From positions 4,273,001 to 4,337,000 of the forward strand of contig NZ_CP041191.1 in the NCBI RefSeq assembly GCF_006517275.1: a stretch of 64,000 nt of DNA, written 5' to 3'. Source of the stretch: Labrenzia sp. PHM005. Its GTDB lineage: Bacteria > Pseudomonadota > Alphaproteobacteria > Rhizobiales > Stappiaceae. The notes beneath the pieces were generated by a model that did no database searches, was not told where the DNA came from, and saw only the letters and a program-made list of their open reading frames with translations. Numbering within the stretch: position 1 is the first letter of the stretch; each line of letters begins with the position of its first letter. Shown in pieces: positions 62,945 to 64,000 of this stretch. The position numbers and the translations under genes were made by a program.

Positions 62945-63571
62945 TTAACTGCGCGAAGCTGCCAGGCCGATGCCGCTGGCGACGAACAAGCCGCCAATGG
63001 TTTTTTGGACACGTGCCATGATCCGCCGCGATAGCTGAAGCGCACTTAACCGGCTGCCCAGGCAGCCATAGATCATGGCGACCGAAAACGACACAATGGC
63101 GATCACACCCACCATTCCGGCCAACTGGCTGCTCGCGGTTCCGGTCGGATCCAAAAACTGCGGGAAGAGCGCCGTGAAAAACACAATTGCCTTGGGATTG
63201 GCGGCTGCGACCAGAAATCCGCTCCGGAACAGGCGGAGTATCTGATCTGCCTCTGACCGGCTGGTCTGGTTGAGCTCAACTGCAGCGGCGGAACTGCGCC
63301 ACATGGTAATCCCGAGATAGACCAGATAGGCGGCGCCAACATATTTGATGGCCATGAACAGGACTGCGGATTGGGCCAGAACAAGCCCAAGCCCGGCGCA
63401 AGCCAAAATGGCTTGTAATACTGACGCACAGGCGTTTCCAGAAGCCGTGCCAAGCGCCCGCTTCCAACCGAACTGTGCCCCGTGAGTAAAGGCCACCAGG
63501 GTACTTGGTCCTGGAATCAGTGAGGTCGAAAAGACAGTCACGGCAAACAAAGCCCAAAACGCAAAATCCAT
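62945..63571 (-). CDS. LysE/RhtB-family amino acid exporter
   Basis: A 208-residue protein with six membrane helices. STSLIPGPSTLVAF near the N-terminus and AANPKAIVFFTALFPQFLDP are LysE/RhtB hallmarks. It exports amino acids or derivatives. GGGGG lies 4 bases before the ATG. Convergent with the YceI operon; substrate unknown. Confidence 0.9.
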   Translation of the reverse strand: MDFAFWALFAVTVFSTSLIPGPSTLVAFTHGAQFGWKRALGTASGNACASVLQAILACAGLGLVLAQSAVLFMAIKYVGAAYLVYLGITMWRSSAAAVELNQTSRSEADQILRLFRSGFLVAAANPKAIVFFTALFPQFLDPTGTASSQLAGMVGVIAIVSFSVAMIYGCLGSRLSALQLSRRIMARVQKTIGGLFVASGIGLAASRS

Positions 63572-63807
63572 AAAGCCCCCAGCATTTCCTCAGACCAGCC
63601 GCTTCAATACGCTGGAAATCGATACACATTATCTATTTCACAGTCCGCCCGGCAGCTCAACGCTACGGACAGGAAACCGGAAACATCAAAATAATGCGTC
63701 TAATGGCGCCTTGGCCTTTTTGAAACTATTGCTTATGAACACGCCACAGACCTTTGCCAGGGATCGGCTTTCAGCCAGACCCAGCCAGATCAGGAAGGCT
63801 TTCCGCA

Positions 63808-64000
63808 TGAACGCGCCCGTTACCCCGCCCGAATATCATCACAGCTCCCTTTTCCCGCAAGGCGAAGACACAACGCCCTATCGCAAGCTGACATCGGACT
63901 ATGTGAAAACGGCCGAGTTCAACGGCGAAGATGTTTTGATGGTGGAACCGGAAGGCCTGCGCCTTTTGGCCGAAGAGGCGTTCAAGGACATCAACCACTT
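63808..64000 (+). CDS. Class I fumarate hydratase, 5' fragment
   Basis: The 64 visible codons begin MNAPVTPPEYHHSSLFPQGE and continue TPYRKLTSDYVKTAEF, then LMVEPEGLRLLAEEAFKDINH, the N-terminal pattern of class I (iron-sulfur) fumarases. AGGAAGG lies 8 bases before the ATG. The window ends in the coding region, so the iron-sulfur cysteines are out of view. It catalyses fumarate/malate interconversion in the TCA cycle. Confidence 0.85.

Overview
The window is a chromosomal segment of an alphaproteobacterium. Marine Hyphomicrobiales such as the Stappiaceae (Roseibium/Labrenzia/Stappia) or nearby Rhodobacterales-like lineages fit best. This rests on the gene repertoire (class I PHA synthase, MttB-like methyltransferase next to a two-domain dimethylglycine dehydrogenase and a betaine-homocysteine methyltransferase, SigZ-like sigma factor, class I fumarase, TamA/TamB) and on the moderately high GC. 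Genus is an inference. I see no tRNA, rRNA, CRISPR array, prophage or insertion sequence.

Layout. 1-5 kb: the start of a membrane protein cut by the window edge, a small lipoprotein, PHA synthase and a PAS-GAF-GGDEF-EAL regulator. 5-10 kb: a small membrane protein, agmatinase, guanine deaminase and a membrane protein/HlyD pair. 10-15 kb: an MFS pump divergent from a MerR regulator with a SoxR-box-like operator between them, a MATE pump and an exported serine hydrolase. 15-20 kb: an SHMT-like enzyme divergent from a GcvA-like LysR, and an SDR/DUF4345 operon divergent from another LysR. 20-26 kb: an exported amidohydrolase-DUF3299-OprB porin operon, a glutathione transferase with a Cys tail, a SigZ-like sigma factor with a Cys tail, and a MarR/hydrolase operon. 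26-29 kb: a decayed SDR gene, paired LacI-type operators in front of an orphan cysteine-free protein, then rplM-rpsI. 29-35 kb: a GGDEF protein, an orphan, a thioesterase, a ferric-reductase-like flavoprotein, a periplasmic binding protein and a GFA protein. 35-44 kb: a one-carbon/betaine block (VOC protein, betaine-homocysteine methyltransferase, dimethylglycine dehydrogenase, divergent MttB-like enzyme, second GFA protein, AGE epimerase, folD). 44-51 kb: tamA-tamB and an XRE regulator. 51-55 kb: gabD, an MFS transporter and its DeoR regulator. 55-60 kb: a FecR-domain protein with a 30-bp tandem repeat array, followed by a CHASE2-GGDEF-EAL protein, and a glycerophosphodiester phosphodiesterase. 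61-64 kb: a YceI-cytochrome b561-YceI operon, a LysE exporter and the start of a class I fumarase.

Most genes are ordinary chromosomal ones. The points most worth a second look are: (1) the orphan 473-residue cysteine-free protein at 26.9-28.3 kb, with LacI-type operators and a glycine-rich hydrophobic stretch; (2) the FecR-repeat/CHASE2 signalling pair; (3) the betaine/one-carbon block, where two enzymes carry Arg-rich tails and no corrinoid protein is visible; (4) the secreted amidohydrolase-DUF3299-porin operon; (5) several sharply defined operators (MerR, MarR, DeoR) that can be read straight from the sequence.

Start codons were chosen mostly by ribosome-binding sites, so some genes are given shorter than the longest open frame. 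Nothing was searched against a database; family names come from recognised motifs.
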